Positions 1-6,882 of a stretch of 10,652 nt of DNA are shown piece by piece. The first letter of the stretch is position 1. Every line of letters starts with the position of its first letter. The notes below the pieces were generated by a model. That model ran no database searches and had not been told where the DNA came from. It saw nothing but the letters and a program-made list of their open reading frames with translations. Origin of the DNA: JBGSIZ01 sp041742255. GTDB lineage: Bacteria; Pseudomonadota; Alphaproteobacteria; Rhodobacterales; Rhodobacteraceae. Both the position numbers and the translations under genes were made by a program. The stretch covers positions 1 through 10,652 of the forward strand of contig JBGSIZ010000193.1 of NCBI GenBank assembly GCA_041742255.1, written 5' to 3'.

Positions 1-20
1 TGCGTGACCCCGCCCGACAT
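1..20 (-). CDS. rnpA: possible 5' end of rnpA (RNase P protein), cut by window edge
   Basis: Only about six codons are visible (Met-Ser-Gly-Gly-Val-Thr), reading off the left edge from an ATG at 18-20. This ATG lies four bases after the rpmH stop codon. The call rests almost entirely on context: in most bacteria rnpA, the protein subunit of RNase P that matures tRNA 5' ends, directly follows rpmH. No clear Shine-Dalgarno is visible, so the gene would have to be translated by coupling with rpmH. The family cannot be confirmed from so few residues, and the true start could lie outside the window. Confidence 0.3.
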
Positions 21-24
21 GGTA

Positions 25-159
25 TCAGGCGCTCAGCACCTTGCGGCCACGGGCGCGGCGGGCGTTGAGGATCTTGCGGCCATTCTTGGTCGCCATCCGC
101 GCGCGAAAGCCATGCCGGTTCTTGCGGACACGGTTGGAAGGTTGGAACGTGCGCTTCAT
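25..159 (-). CDS. rpmH: 50S ribosomal protein L34
   Basis: This gene encodes a complete 44-residue protein, the usual bacterial L34 length, and is shorter than common ORF-length cut-offs. It starts MKRTFQPSNRVRKNRHGFRA and continues with the conserved MATKNGRKILNARRARGR core, ending KVLSA. L34 is a small, very basic protein of the large ribosomal subunit that binds 23S rRNA. The start is fixed by the family N-terminus and by a GGAG Shine-Dalgarno seven bases upstream on the minus strand (GGAGAATCGCG before ATG). A promoter candidate lies at 229-257. rnpA may follow at 1-20. Identification is by sequence recognition and is nearly certain. Confidence 0.97.
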   Translation of the reverse strand: MKRTFQPSNRVRKNRHGFRARMATKNGRKILNARRARGRKVLSA

Positions 160-228
160 CGCGATTCTCCGTCATCGTTGGGGCCGCACCCATGATGGAT
201 TCGAGGCCCGGTATCATTCGAAGCCCTG

Positions 229-257
229 CCTTTAGAGGCACGTTGTGCGGGTGTCAA
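229..257 (-). promoter_or_regulatory. sigma-70-type promoter for rpmH
   Basis: On the minus strand a perfect -35 hexamer TTGACA (252-257) is followed after 17 bases by TAAAGG (229-234) as the -10 element. Transcription would start near 222, giving a leader of about 60 bases before the rpmH ATG at 159. The -10 is weak (three of six matches), but the spacing is ideal and the position fits. Alphaproteobacterial housekeeping promoters often have a good -35 and a poor -10. Confidence 0.55.
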
Positions 258-432
258 CGCGCGGTCCGGCGGAAATTGCAACATTTCGCAGGTGTCCCCT
301 ATCTATTGTTACAGAGTTCACAGTAAAAGCGTTCCCGCAATGACGCCCCATCAAGGCCGCGTGAGGCGGATGGCGCATTTGGTCCCGATCCATCAGAACA
401 GCGCCATGCCCCATGACCCACAGGAACGAAAG

Positions 433-1167
433 ATGAGCCAGATGACCGAAACCCCGACAGGCCACCCGATCTGGCGCAGACTGCCGTTGATCCTGATTGT
501 TGTGGCGGCGGGGGCGGGGGCGTATTTCCTGCGCGATTACCTGTCGTTTGATGCCTTGCGCGAAAACCGCGAGGCGTTGTTGGCGTTTCGGGATGCGAAT
601 TATGGTCTGACAGTCGCCATGTTCATTGCCGCCTATGTCGTGGTGGTGGCGTTTTCGCTGCCCGGCGCCTCGGTCGCGACCCTGACGGGCGGGTTCCTGT
701 TTTCAACCTTTCCCGGTGTTTTGTTCAACGTCACCGGGGCCACATTGGGTGCGGTGGGTATTTTCCTTGCGGTGCGCTGGGGCCTTGGCGAACGGTTGGC
801 CGCCCGGATGGACGCCGCCGATGGTGCCGTGCGCCGGGTCAAGGACGGGTTGGACGAAAACCAGTGGTCCATGCTGTTCCTGATCCGGTTGGTGCCCGCC
901 ATTCCGTTTTTCGTGGCCAATCTGATCCCGGCCTTGGTCGGGGTGCCGTTGTCCAGGTTTGTAGTGTCCACGTTCCTGGGCATCATTCCGGGTGGTCTGG
1001 TCTATACCTCGGTCGGTGCCGGTCTGGGCGAGGTGTTCGCCCGCGGCGAGACCCCCAATCTGGGCATCATTTTCGAACCCCAGATCCTGTTGCCCATTCT
1101 GGGCCTGTGTCTGTTGGCCGCCCTGCCCATCCTGATCAAGGCCGTGCGCGGCAAGAAAGGTTTGTGA
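433..1167 (+). CDS. TVP38/TMEM64 family (VTT-domain) membrane protein
   Basis: The product has 244 residues and is an integral membrane protein of the VTT (SNARE-associated, DedA-related) superfamily. Hydrophobic segments lie near residues 17-33, 60-78, 83-115, 146-169, 176-200 and 216-236. Family hallmarks are the SLPGA turn (76-80), the LTGGFLF stretch (84-90) and RLVPAIPFFVANLIPALVG (152-170), with Arg152, the prolines and Asn163 conserved. VTT proteins are associated with lipid scrambling or transport and membrane homeostasis; the substrate here is unknown. The frame is open for 47 codons upstream, but I chose the ATG at 433 because AGGAACG precedes it at good spacing and the upstream peptide is not hydrophobic or family-like. 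The stop is one base from the next ATG, which implies translational coupling with the oxidoreductase. Confidence 0.88.
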   Translation: MSQMTETPTGHPIWRRLPLILIVVAAGAGAYFLRDYLSFDALRENREALLAFRDANYGLTVAMFIAAYVVVVAFSLPGASVATLTGGFLFSTFPGVLFNVTGATLGAVGIFLAVRWGLGERLAARMDAADGAVRRVKDGLDENQWSMLFLIRLVPAIPFFVANLIPALVGVPLSRFVVSTFLGIIPGGLVYTSVGAGLGEVFARGETPNLGIIFEPQILLPILGLCLLAALPILIKAVRGKKGL

Positions 1168-1168
1168 C

Positions 1169-2533
1169 ATGAACCGGATCAAAACAGATGTGTGCGTCAT
1201 CGGGGGCGGGTCCGGTGGGTTGTCCGTGGCCGCAGGTGCGGTGCAGATGGGCGCCACCGTGGTCCTTATCGAAGGGCACAAGATGGGCGGCGATTGCCTG
1301 AACTATGGCTGCGTCCCGTCCAAGGCATTGTTGCACGCGGGCAAGACCCATATGGAGTTCTCCGCCGCCAAGGATCATGTCGACGCCGTCATCGCCACCA
1401 TTGCACCGCTGGATAGTCAGGAGCGGTTCGAGGGGTTGGGCTGCACCGTGATCCGCGATTTCGCCCGGTTCATCAGCCCGACCGAGGTGCAGGCCGGCGA
1501 TACCATCATCACCGCCCGCCGGTTTGTCGTGGCCACCGGGTCCGGCCCGTTCGTGCCGCCGATCCCGGGGTTGGAGACCGTCACTGTCTACACCAACGAA
1601 ACCATTTTCGATTTGCGCGACAAGCCCGATCATCTGTTGGTCATCGGGGGGGGGCCCATCGGGATGGAGATGGCGCAGGCCCATCTGCGCCTTGGCTGCA
1701 AGGTGACCGTGATCGAGGGGGCCAAGGCGTTGGGCAAGGATGACCCCGAAATGGCCGCCATTGTTCTGGACGCCTTGCGCACGGAGGGCGTGCAGATTGT
1801 CGAAGGCGCGCAGGCCGACCGGATCAGCGCCACGGGCGGCGTCACCGTCCACACCAATCAGGGCGATTTCACCGGGTCTCATTTGCTGATGGCCGTGGGC
1901 CGCAAGGTGAACGTGGACAAGCTGGATCTGGACAAGGGTAACGTGGCCCACGACCGCCGGGGCATCAAGGTGGGTCCCGATCTGAAATCCGTCACCAACC
2001 GCCGCGTTTATGCGGCGGGCGATGTGGCGGGCGGGCTGCAATTTACCCATGTGGCGGGATACCACGCCGGGGTCATCATCCGGTCGATGCTGTTTGGACT
2101 GCCGTCAAAACAGAAAACCAGCCATATCCCGTGGGCCACCTATACCGACCCCGAACTGGCGCAGGTGGGCCAGACCGAGGCCGAGGCCCGCAAGAAACAC
2201 GGCTCCGCGCTGGAAGTTGTCCGGTTCGAGTTTCACCACAACGACCGCGCCATCGCGACGGGCATAAAAACCGGCCTGATCAAGGTGATGGTGGTCAAGG
2301 GGCGGCCGGTGGGTGCGTCAATTGCGGGGCCGCAAGCCGGCGAATTGATCGGTCTTTGGGCCATGGCGATTGCCAACAACATGAAAATGTCGGCCATTGC
2401 CGGAACCGTATTGCCCTATCCGACGTTGGGTGAGATCAACAAGCGCGCGGCAGGTGCCTATTTCAGCCCGCGCCTGTTTGAGAGTAGCATGGTCAAACGG
2501 GTTGTCGGGTTTGTCCAACGCTGGATCCCGTGA
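1169..2533 (+). CDS. mercuric-reductase-like FAD/NAD(P)-dependent disulfide oxidoreductase
   Basis: The product has 454 residues and is a class I pyridine nucleotide-disulfide oxidoreductase (lipoamide dehydrogenase/glutathione reductase/MerA fold). The order is an FAD dinucleotide-binding motif (VIGGGSGG, 10-17), the redox-active Cys43-Cys48 pair in GGDCLNYGCVPSK, an NAD(P)-binding motif GGGPIG (160-165), the second FAD motif AAGDVAGG (about 282-289) and a C-terminal dimerisation domain. Where lipoamide dehydrogenase and glutathione reductase carry the catalytic His of HPT..E, this protein reads PYPTLGE (416-422), with Tyr417, as in MerA. It has neither the N-terminal metal-binding domain nor the C-terminal Cys-Cys of MerA, so mercury reduction is unlikely and the substrate is unknown. 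The ATG is preceded by AAGG inside the upstream gene. In other bacteria the VTT protein and this oxidoreductase occur as one fused polypeptide, so a joint membrane redox role is inferred. Confidence 0.9.
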   Translation: MNRIKTDVCVIGGGSGGLSVAAGAVQMGATVVLIEGHKMGGDCLNYGCVPSKALLHAGKTHMEFSAAKDHVDAVIATIAPLDSQERFEGLGCTVIRDFARFISPTEVQAGDTIITARRFVVATGSGPFVPPIPGLETVTVYTNETIFDLRDKPDHLLVIGGGPIGMEMAQAHLRLGCKVTVIEGAKALGKDDPEMAAIVLDALRTEGVQIVEGAQADRISATGGVTVHTNQGDFTGSHLLMAVGRKVNVDKLDLDKGNVAHDRRGIKVGPDLKSVTNRRVYAAGDVAGGLQFTHVAGYHAGVIIRSMLFGLPSKQKTSHIPWATYTDPELAQVGQTEAEARKKHGSALEVVRFEFHHNDRAIATGIKTGLIKVMVVKGRPVGASIAGPQAGELIGLWAMAIANNMKMSAIAGTVLPYPTLGEINKRAAGAYFSPRLFESSMVKRVVGFVQRWIP

Positions 2534-2551
2534 CGCGCGCTGGGAGGCGGG

Positions 2552-3979
2552 ATGATCAATACTCTGTCGGGGCGGTTTCTGATACTGACCACGGTTTTCG
2601 TGATGTTGGCGGAAATCCTGATTTTTGTGCCCTCTGTGGCGCGATTCCGCGAAGATTACCTGCTGCTGCGGCTTGAACGGGCGCAGATTGCGTCGCTGGC
2701 CCTGTTGGCCGACGACATGATCGCCCCCGAACTGGAACGCGAATTGCTGACCAATGCGGGCGTGTTCAACGTGGTTCTGCGCCGGGACGAGGTGCGGCAG
2801 TTGGCCCTGTCGTCGCCCATCCCGGCCCCGATTGAGGCCACCTATGACATGCGGGCGACCCCCGGTTGGGTGTTGATCCGCGATGCCATGATGACGCTGT
2901 TCAAGGGCGGCAACCCGATCATCCGACTGATTGGCAACCCGGTGCAGGACGGTGGTTTGTTGATCGAGGTCACGATGGAGGAGGGGCCGCTGCGGTCTGC
3001 GATGATCGACTATGGTCTGAACATCCTTGCCCTGTCGGCGCTGATTTCCGTGGTCACGGCGTCCCTGTTGTTTTTCTCGGTCCGGGCCATTCTGGTCAAA
3101 CCGATCAAAAGCGTGGTCGCCCATATGCAAAGCTATGCCGCCGCCCCGCAGGATGCCCGCCGCATCATCATGCCCACCGCCGGGATCAAGGAGTTGCGCG
3201 AGGCCGAGGTCGCGTTGCAATCGTTGCAGAACCAGTTGACCAGCGCTCTCAAGCAACGCGAGCGGCTGGCCCAACTGGGCGAAGGTGTGGCCAAGGTGAG
3301 CCACGATTTGCGCAATATCCTGACGTCGGCGCAATTGTTCACCGACCGGATCGAGGCGAGCGAGGACCCGACCGTGCGCCGGATGGCCCCAAAATTGGTC
3401 AATTCGATCACTCGTGCCGTGCATCTGTGTGAAAGCACGCTCGCCTTTGGCAAGGCCGAAGAACCCACGCCAACCCTTGCCCGTGTCGCCCTTGCCGGGA
3501 TTGTGGCGGATGTGATGGACGGTGAACGGCTGGCCGCCGGGGATCATGACCTGTCATTTGCCGAAGATATACCTGCCGGCCTGACCATCCGCGCCGATGC
3601 CGAACAGATTTACCGCGTTTTGTCCAATCTGGTGCGCAATGCCCGCCAAGCCATCATGGCCACCGGAAAGCCCGGCGAAATCAGCATCCGCGCCCAAGAG
3701 GACGATACCGCATGGTGGATCAGTGTGATCGACACCGGACCCGGCCTGCCCCCCAAGGCCCGCGAGCATTTGTTCCGCGCATTCCAAGGTGGCGTGGCCA
3801 AGGGCGGCACCGGGCTGGGTCTTGTTATTGCTGGCGATCTGGTGCGCGGGCATGGCGGCACGTTGGAATTGGTCCGCACGGATGACACCGGGACCGAATT
3901 CCGTGTGTGCCTGCCCAAGTCCGATCTGGCGTTTGCGACACTGGCGGCCCCGGTTGCCCCGCAATCCCTGACCCGGTGA
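2552..3979 (+). CDS. membrane-bound sensor histidine kinase (HAMP-HisKA-HATPase)
   Basis: The product has 475 residues. A first membrane helix (about 8-28), an extracytoplasmic sensing segment of about 120 residues and a second helix (about 156-178) are followed by a HAMP-like linker and coiled coil (180-240). The HisKA domain has phosphoacceptor His251 in SHDLRN. The catalytic ATPase domain has an N-box with Asn359/Asn363 (NLVRNARQ), a G1 box DTGPGLP starting at Asp394 and a G2 box GGTGLGL (418-424). All kinase motifs look intact. The sensing segment has no domain I recognise. Translation starts at ATG 2552 behind GGAGG (2543-2547), 18 bases after the oxidoreductase stop, so it is probably the third gene of the operon. 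No response regulator is adjacent, so its partner must be elsewhere. The signal may relate to membrane or redox state given its neighbours; this is inference. Confidence 0.92.
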   Translation: MINTLSGRFLILTTVFVMLAEILIFVPSVARFREDYLLLRLERAQIASLALLADDMIAPELERELLTNAGVFNVVLRRDEVRQLALSSPIPAPIEATYDMRATPGWVLIRDAMMTLFKGGNPIIRLIGNPVQDGGLLIEVTMEEGPLRSAMIDYGLNILALSALISVVTASLLFFSVRAILVKPIKSVVAHMQSYAAAPQDARRIIMPTAGIKELREAEVALQSLQNQLTSALKQRERLAQLGEGVAKVSHDLRNILTSAQLFTDRIEASEDPTVRRMAPKLVNSITRAVHLCESTLAFGKAEEPTPTLARVALAGIVADVMDGERLAAGDHDLSFAEDIPAGLTIRADAEQIYRVLSNLVRNARQAIMATGKPGEISIRAQEDDTAWWISVIDTGPGLPPKAREHLFRAFQGGVAKGGTGLGLVIAGDLVRGHGGTLELVRTDDTGTEFRVCLPKSDLAFATLAAPVAPQSLTR

Positions 3980-4025
3980 CATCCTGCCGGAATTCGGCAC
4001 GATTGGCCCTTGCATTGGCGGAACC

Positions 4026-4046
4026 GTGGGGCTACATCCGCCCCAC
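4026..4046 (+). terminator. hairpin between histidine kinase and tRNA-Arg, terminator-like without T-run
   Basis: A perfect 7-bp stem GTGGGGC/GCCCCAC with a seven-base loop TACATCC lies 47 bases after the kinase stop and just before the tRNA. No T-run follows, so it is not a canonical intrinsic terminator; it may mark the kinase mRNA 3' end or a processing site. It overlaps an alternative reading: a weak promoter with TTGCAT (4010-4015), 17 bases, then TACATC (4033-4038), suitably placed to transcribe the tRNA. The sequence cannot decide between them. Confidence 0.3.
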
Positions 4047-4054
4047 TCTGCCGC

Positions 4055-4131
4055 GCGCTGGTAGCTCAGTTGGATAGAGTACTTGACTACGAATCAAGGG
4101 GTCGGGGGTTCGAATCCTCCCCAGCGCGCCA
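4055..4131 (+). tRNA. tRNA-Arg (anticodon ACG)
   Basis: This 77-base gene folds into a full cloverleaf. The acceptor stem is GCGCTGG (4055-4061) paired with CCAGCGC (4121-4127), the discriminator is G4128 and CCA is encoded (4129-4131). The D-stem is GCTC/GAGT, the anticodon stem is CTTGA/TCAAG around loop CTACGAA with anticodon ACG at 4089-4091, and the T-arm contains TTCGAAT. ACG is normally edited to ICG by TadA, so this one tRNA reads CGU, CGC and CGA. It lies 75 bases after the histidine kinase stop. No intron or mismatch that would suggest decay is present. Confidence 0.96.
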
Positions 4132-4139
4132 ATCCTCCT

Positions 4140-4158
4140 CCGGCTGCATCGCAGCGGG
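4140..4158. other. weak hairpin between tRNA-Arg and mipZ 3' ends
   Basis: The inverted repeat CCGGCTGC/GCAGCGGG with loop ATC (five inner pairs, one mismatch, two outer pairs) lies in the 36-base gap where the tRNA and mipZ transcripts converge. There is no T-run on either strand. It could help end one of the transcripts, but the support is only positional. Confidence 0.25.
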
Positions 4159-4167
4159 TCGAGACGG

Positions 4168-4977
4168 TCAGAAATCCGCAGTCACACCCGGCAGATTGAG
4201 CGCCTTGATCAGGTCGCGCAATTCCTGACGCGCTGCCACGTTCGAGATGTTGAGGTTCGTCACCCCGATATCCCGCAGGTCCAGAAGCGTCAGCCCGCGC
4301 GGGAACAGTTCCCGGAAAATCACCCGTTCGTTGAACCCCGGCGCGGTCCGGAACCCGATCCGGCGGGCGAGTTTATTGATCGCCCCTTCCATTTTCTGTT
4401 TGTTGACCATGTTTTGCGCCCCAAGCCGGTTGCGCACCACCACCCAGTCAATTGGCGGCAATCCCGCCCGCGCCCGCAATTGCCGCGCGTTCCAGACCAT
4501 TTCCGAATAGACCGACGGTCCGGTGATCGTTTCGCCATCACTGTCCACATGGGCCAGCAGGTCAAAATCAATAAAACTGTCGTTAAGTGGCGTGATGAGT
4601 GTATCGGCGAGCGAATGCGCCACCTGACTAAGCCGGGTATGGCTGCCGGGGCAGTCGATCAGGATGAAATCGCTGTCCGGTTCCAACCCCGCCACCGCCG
4701 CCGACAACCGGTGATCGAACAGGTTTTCCCCCGGTTGCAGATTGGCCTGATCAATTTCGGGCAGATCGTGTTGGACCGGCGTGGGCAGGTCCAGACCGTT
4801 GGCCTGCGCATATTTGACCCGGTTCGACAAATACCGCGCGAGCGATTTTTGCCGCAGATCAAGGTCGAGCGTGCCCACCTTGTGCCCCATCCGCGACAGT
4901 GCCGTGGCCACATGCATAGACACGGTTGATTTGCCCGCGCCGCCCTTTTCATTGCCGACGACGATGATGTGCGCCAC
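4168..4977 (-). CDS. mipZ: division-plane positioning ATPase MipZ (ParA/MinD superfamily)
   Basis: The product has 269 residues. It opens IIVVGNEKGGAGKST, a deviant Walker A motif with signature Lys11 and Lys16. LDLDLRQ (38-43, with Asp40) and the Walker B motif FILIDCPG (Asp108) follow. The conserved blocks PLNDSFIDFDLL, WVVVRNRL and FRELFPRGLTLLDL match MipZ of Caulobacter rather than plain ParA. MipZ forms ATP-dependent dimers on the nucleoid, in a gradient set by ParB at the poles, and inhibits FtsZ so that division occurs at midcell. parB is not in this window. The frame is open for 41 codons further upstream, but I chose the GTG at 4975-4977 because MipZ proteins begin just before IIVVGNEKGG, a purine-rich GGGGACGGA precedes it, and a promoter-like -10 lies inside the longer version. 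Confidence 0.9.
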   Translation of the reverse strand: MAHIIVVGNEKGGAGKSTVSMHVATALSRMGHKVGTLDLDLRQKSLARYLSNRVKYAQANGLDLPTPVQHDLPEIDQANLQPGENLFDHRLSAAVAGLEPDSDFILIDCPGSHTRLSQVAHSLADTLITPLNDSFIDFDLLAHVDSDGETITGPSVYSEMVWNARQLRARAGLPPIDWVVVRNRLGAQNMVNKQKMEGAINKLARRIGFRTAPGFNERVIFRELFPRGLTLLDLRDIGVTNLNISNVAARQELRDLIKALNLPGVTADF

Positions 4978-5350
4978 GGTCCGTCCCCGATCCTGTTTGT
5001 TGCCCACCACTATATGTTGTGGGGGTGCTAAGGGAAAGCGCGACCGTGCCCCGCCCCACACTTTATCCCCGCACTTGACAGATGGCCGGGCAGGGTCCAT
5101 GTGACCGTCAGACCCTAGATGCCTGGCCCGCGTGAGCCGGGCGCGATCCCGTAACGGATACCGCGCAAGGCACTTTGGTCAAGGTTCCCACCATCACGCA
5201 GGGGCGCCGCGCTGTGGCGGTGCGCGTGCAATTCGGCATGTGTGTCAGTTCTTGGCGCTACCTTTGCCGATGTCCGGGCCATTCTGGCCGGGGCGCAGAT
5301 GATTTTCCGTGTGGCGTGCCCAAGGGGCCGCCCGCGATGAAGGATATACT
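4978..5350. other. divergent intergenic region between mipZ and the DEAD-box helicase
   Basis: This 373-base stretch has no convincing gene. Towards mipZ it holds the promoter candidate listed at 5009-5037. On the plus strand a perfect -35 TTGACA lies at 5075-5080, but 17 bases further is CATGTG (5098-5103), a poor -10, so a helicase promoter there is only possible; it would give an untranslated leader of over 230 bases. An inverted repeat AGGGTC (5092-5097)/GACCCT (5111-5116) overlaps this position and could be an operator. The stretch 5120-5335 shows nothing I can assign. Short ORFs crossing it run out of frame into the helicase and lack ribosome binding sites. Confidence 0.5.
5009..5037 (-). 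promoter_or_regulatory. candidate promoter for mipZ
   Basis: On the minus strand, TATAGT (5009-5014; five of six matches to the -10 consensus) lies 17 bases from TTTCCC (5032-5037, a weak -35). Transcription would start near 5003, about 25 bases before the chosen GTG. The position agrees with the short mipZ start and would exclude the upstream in-frame ATG at 5100. Confidence 0.4.
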
Positions 5351-6703
5351 ATGGATTTCGATATGTTGGGCCTTGCTGCCCGTCTTGTGGCCAAGCTGAA
5401 GGACATGGGGATCACCGATCCCACCCCGATCCAGTCGCAGGCCATTCCGCATGCCATGAATGGTCGCGATGTGATGGGGCTGGCGCAGACCGGTACGGGC
5501 AAAACCGCCGCGTTTGGCCTGCCCATTCTGGATGCCTTGCTCAAGGATGGCGGCCGCCCCGAACCCAAGACCGCCAAGGCGTTGATCCTTGCCCCGACCC
5601 GCGAATTGGCCAAGCAGATTGCCGATACGCTGACCGCGTTTTCCGAAGGGTCCCACCTCAAGACCGTGTTGGTCGTCGGCGGGGCCGGGATCACCGGCCA
5701 GATGAAGAAGTTGGAGCGCGGCTGTGCCGTGCTGGTGGCCACCCCCGGCCGGTTGATCGACCTGTTGGACCGTCGCGCCGTCCGGTTGGATGACACCCGG
5801 TTTCTGGTGCTGGACGAGGCCGATCAGATGCTGGACCTTGGGTTCATCCACGCGCTGCGCCGGATTGCCGCCTTGTTGCCCGCCCAACGCCAGACCATGC
5901 TGTTTTCGGCCACGATGCCAAAGCAGATGGGCGAACTCGCCGAGGCATATCTGAAGAACGCGATCCGCGTGCAGGTGTCCGCGCCGGGTAAACCGATTGA
6001 AAAGATTGAACAATCCGTCCATTTCGTGGCCAAGGGCGCCAAGGTCGATCTGTTGATCGAACTGCTGGATGCCCACCGCGATGAATTGGCCGTTGTGTTT
6101 GGCCGCACCAAGCATGGCATGGAAAAGCTGAGCAAGATCCTCGACAGCAAGGGGTTCGCTGTCGCGTCCATCCACGGCAACAAGAGCCAAGGGCAGCGCG
6201 AGCGGGCGCTGGCGTCGTTCCGGTCTGGTGAAGTGCGTATTCTGGTGGCAACCGATGTTGCGGCGCGCGGTCTGGATATCCCCGATGTGCGCCACGTCTA
6301 TAACTTTGAACTGCCCAACGTCCCCGAAAATTACGTCCACCGTATTGGCCGGACGGCCCGTGCAGGTGCGGATGGCAACGCCATTGCGCTGGTCGCCCCC
6401 GACGAGATGGGCGAATTGCGCGATATTCAAAAGGCGATGAAGGCCGATATCCCCGTGGCCAGTGGCCGTCCGTGGGAAATGGAGCCGGGTGCCGCCCCCA
6501 AGAAATCGGGCGGTGGCGCAAGCCGGGGTGGCCCGCGTCGGTTTGGTGGCGGTGGTGGTGCAGGTGCTGGCGGGCAGAAGCCCGCAGGGTCCAAGCCACA
6601 GGGGCAGGGCTACGGACAGGGACAAGGCCAAGGCCGCCCGGCCGCCGCCGCAAAGCCCGGTGGCCCCCGCCGCAGCAAACCGCAAAGCCGCCGCGTGGCC
6701 TAA
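5351..6703 (+). CDS. rhlE: DEAD-box ATP-dependent RNA helicase, RhlE-like
   Basis: The product has 450 residues and unwinds or remodels structured RNA using ATP, in the RhlE group linked to ribosome assembly and RNA decay. Motifs in order are the Q motif PTPIQSQ (Gln28), Walker A AQTGTGKT (45-52), PTRELA, TPGR, DEAD (155-158), SAT (186-188), the ARGLD block and HRIGRTAR (330-337). All are intact. After about residue 378 a 73-residue tail follows, rich in Gly, Arg, Gln and Ala, with GGGGGAGAGG and GYGQGQGQG runs and a basic RRSKPQSRR end; it is typical of RNA-binding helicase tails. Start ATG 5351 has AAGGA six bases upstream; the 14 codons in frame before it lack a ribosome binding site. The symbol is by family resemblance; other DEAD-box subfamilies are possible. 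Confidence 0.93.
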   Translation: MDFDMLGLAARLVAKLKDMGITDPTPIQSQAIPHAMNGRDVMGLAQTGTGKTAAFGLPILDALLKDGGRPEPKTAKALILAPTRELAKQIADTLTAFSEGSHLKTVLVVGGAGITGQMKKLERGCAVLVATPGRLIDLLDRRAVRLDDTRFLVLDEADQMLDLGFIHALRRIAALLPAQRQTMLFSATMPKQMGELAEAYLKNAIRVQVSAPGKPIEKIEQSVHFVAKGAKVDLLIELLDAHRDELAVVFGRTKHGMEKLSKILDSKGFAVASIHGNKSQGQRERALASFRSGEVRILVATDVAARGLDIPDVRHVYNFELPNVPENYVHRIGRTARAGADGNAIALVAPDEMGELRDIQKAMKADIPVASGRPWEMEPGAAPKKSGGGASRGGPRRFGGGGGAGAGGQKPAGSKPQGQGYGQGQGQGRPAAAAKPGGPRRSKPQSRRVA

Positions 6704-6708
6704 TTCAG

Positions 6709-6738
6709 AAAAGTGCCCCCTTTCGGGGCACTTTTTTT
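6709..6738 (+). terminator. intrinsic terminator of the DEAD-box helicase gene
   Basis: An 11-bp stem AAAAGTGCCCC/GGGGCACTTTT with a five-base loop CTTTC is followed directly by a T-run (seven T in all, partly in the stem). It begins five bases after the TAA stop codon. This is a textbook rho-independent terminator on the plus strand. Confidence 0.93.
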
Positions 6739-6882
6739 GTTCCGGTGTCCCCGGGAATGGCTAGGCTGTGCGCGTGATTTGCAGGGCTCGGTCATGGGAC
6801 GCGAAGATTCGCACGAAATGACCGCCGCCCGCGCGCATCGCAGTGGATTGGAAAGAAACCCTATAGAAGGACGCGGCAAGAT

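Noticed and set aside
292..432. 47 extra in-frame codons before the VTT protein start
   Set aside because: The peptide is not hydrophobic and not family-like. The ATG at 433 has a good Shine-Dalgarno and gives the usual family length.
1136..2065. 309-codon minus-strand frame opposite the oxidoreductase
   Set aside because: It is a shadow ORF; the plus strand encodes intact FAD, Cys-Cys and NAD motifs over the same bases.
1169..2533. A mercury-resistance (mer) operon
   Set aside because: No merR, merT or merP is nearby, and the reductase lacks both metal-binding cysteine sets.
2318..3547. 409-codon minus-strand frame spanning the oxidoreductase end and kinase
   Set aside because: It is a mirror of GC-rich codon bias in two real genes. 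Composition is dominated by His, Gln, Gly and Arg, and no motif was recognised.
4055..4167. tRNA-Arg as an integration site of a mobile island
   Set aside because: No integrase, no repeat of the tRNA 3' end and no foreign-looking genes were seen nearby; mipZ follows directly.
5175..5399. 74-codon plus-strand frame before the helicase
   Set aside because: It overlaps the helicase start in another frame, lacks a ribosome binding site and has no recognisable sequence.
5258..6685. 475-codon open frame on the minus strand opposite the helicase gene
   Set aside because: It is an antisense shadow of a gene with full DEAD-box motifs. The peptide is His/Gly/Gln-rich without family features and there is no ribosome binding site.
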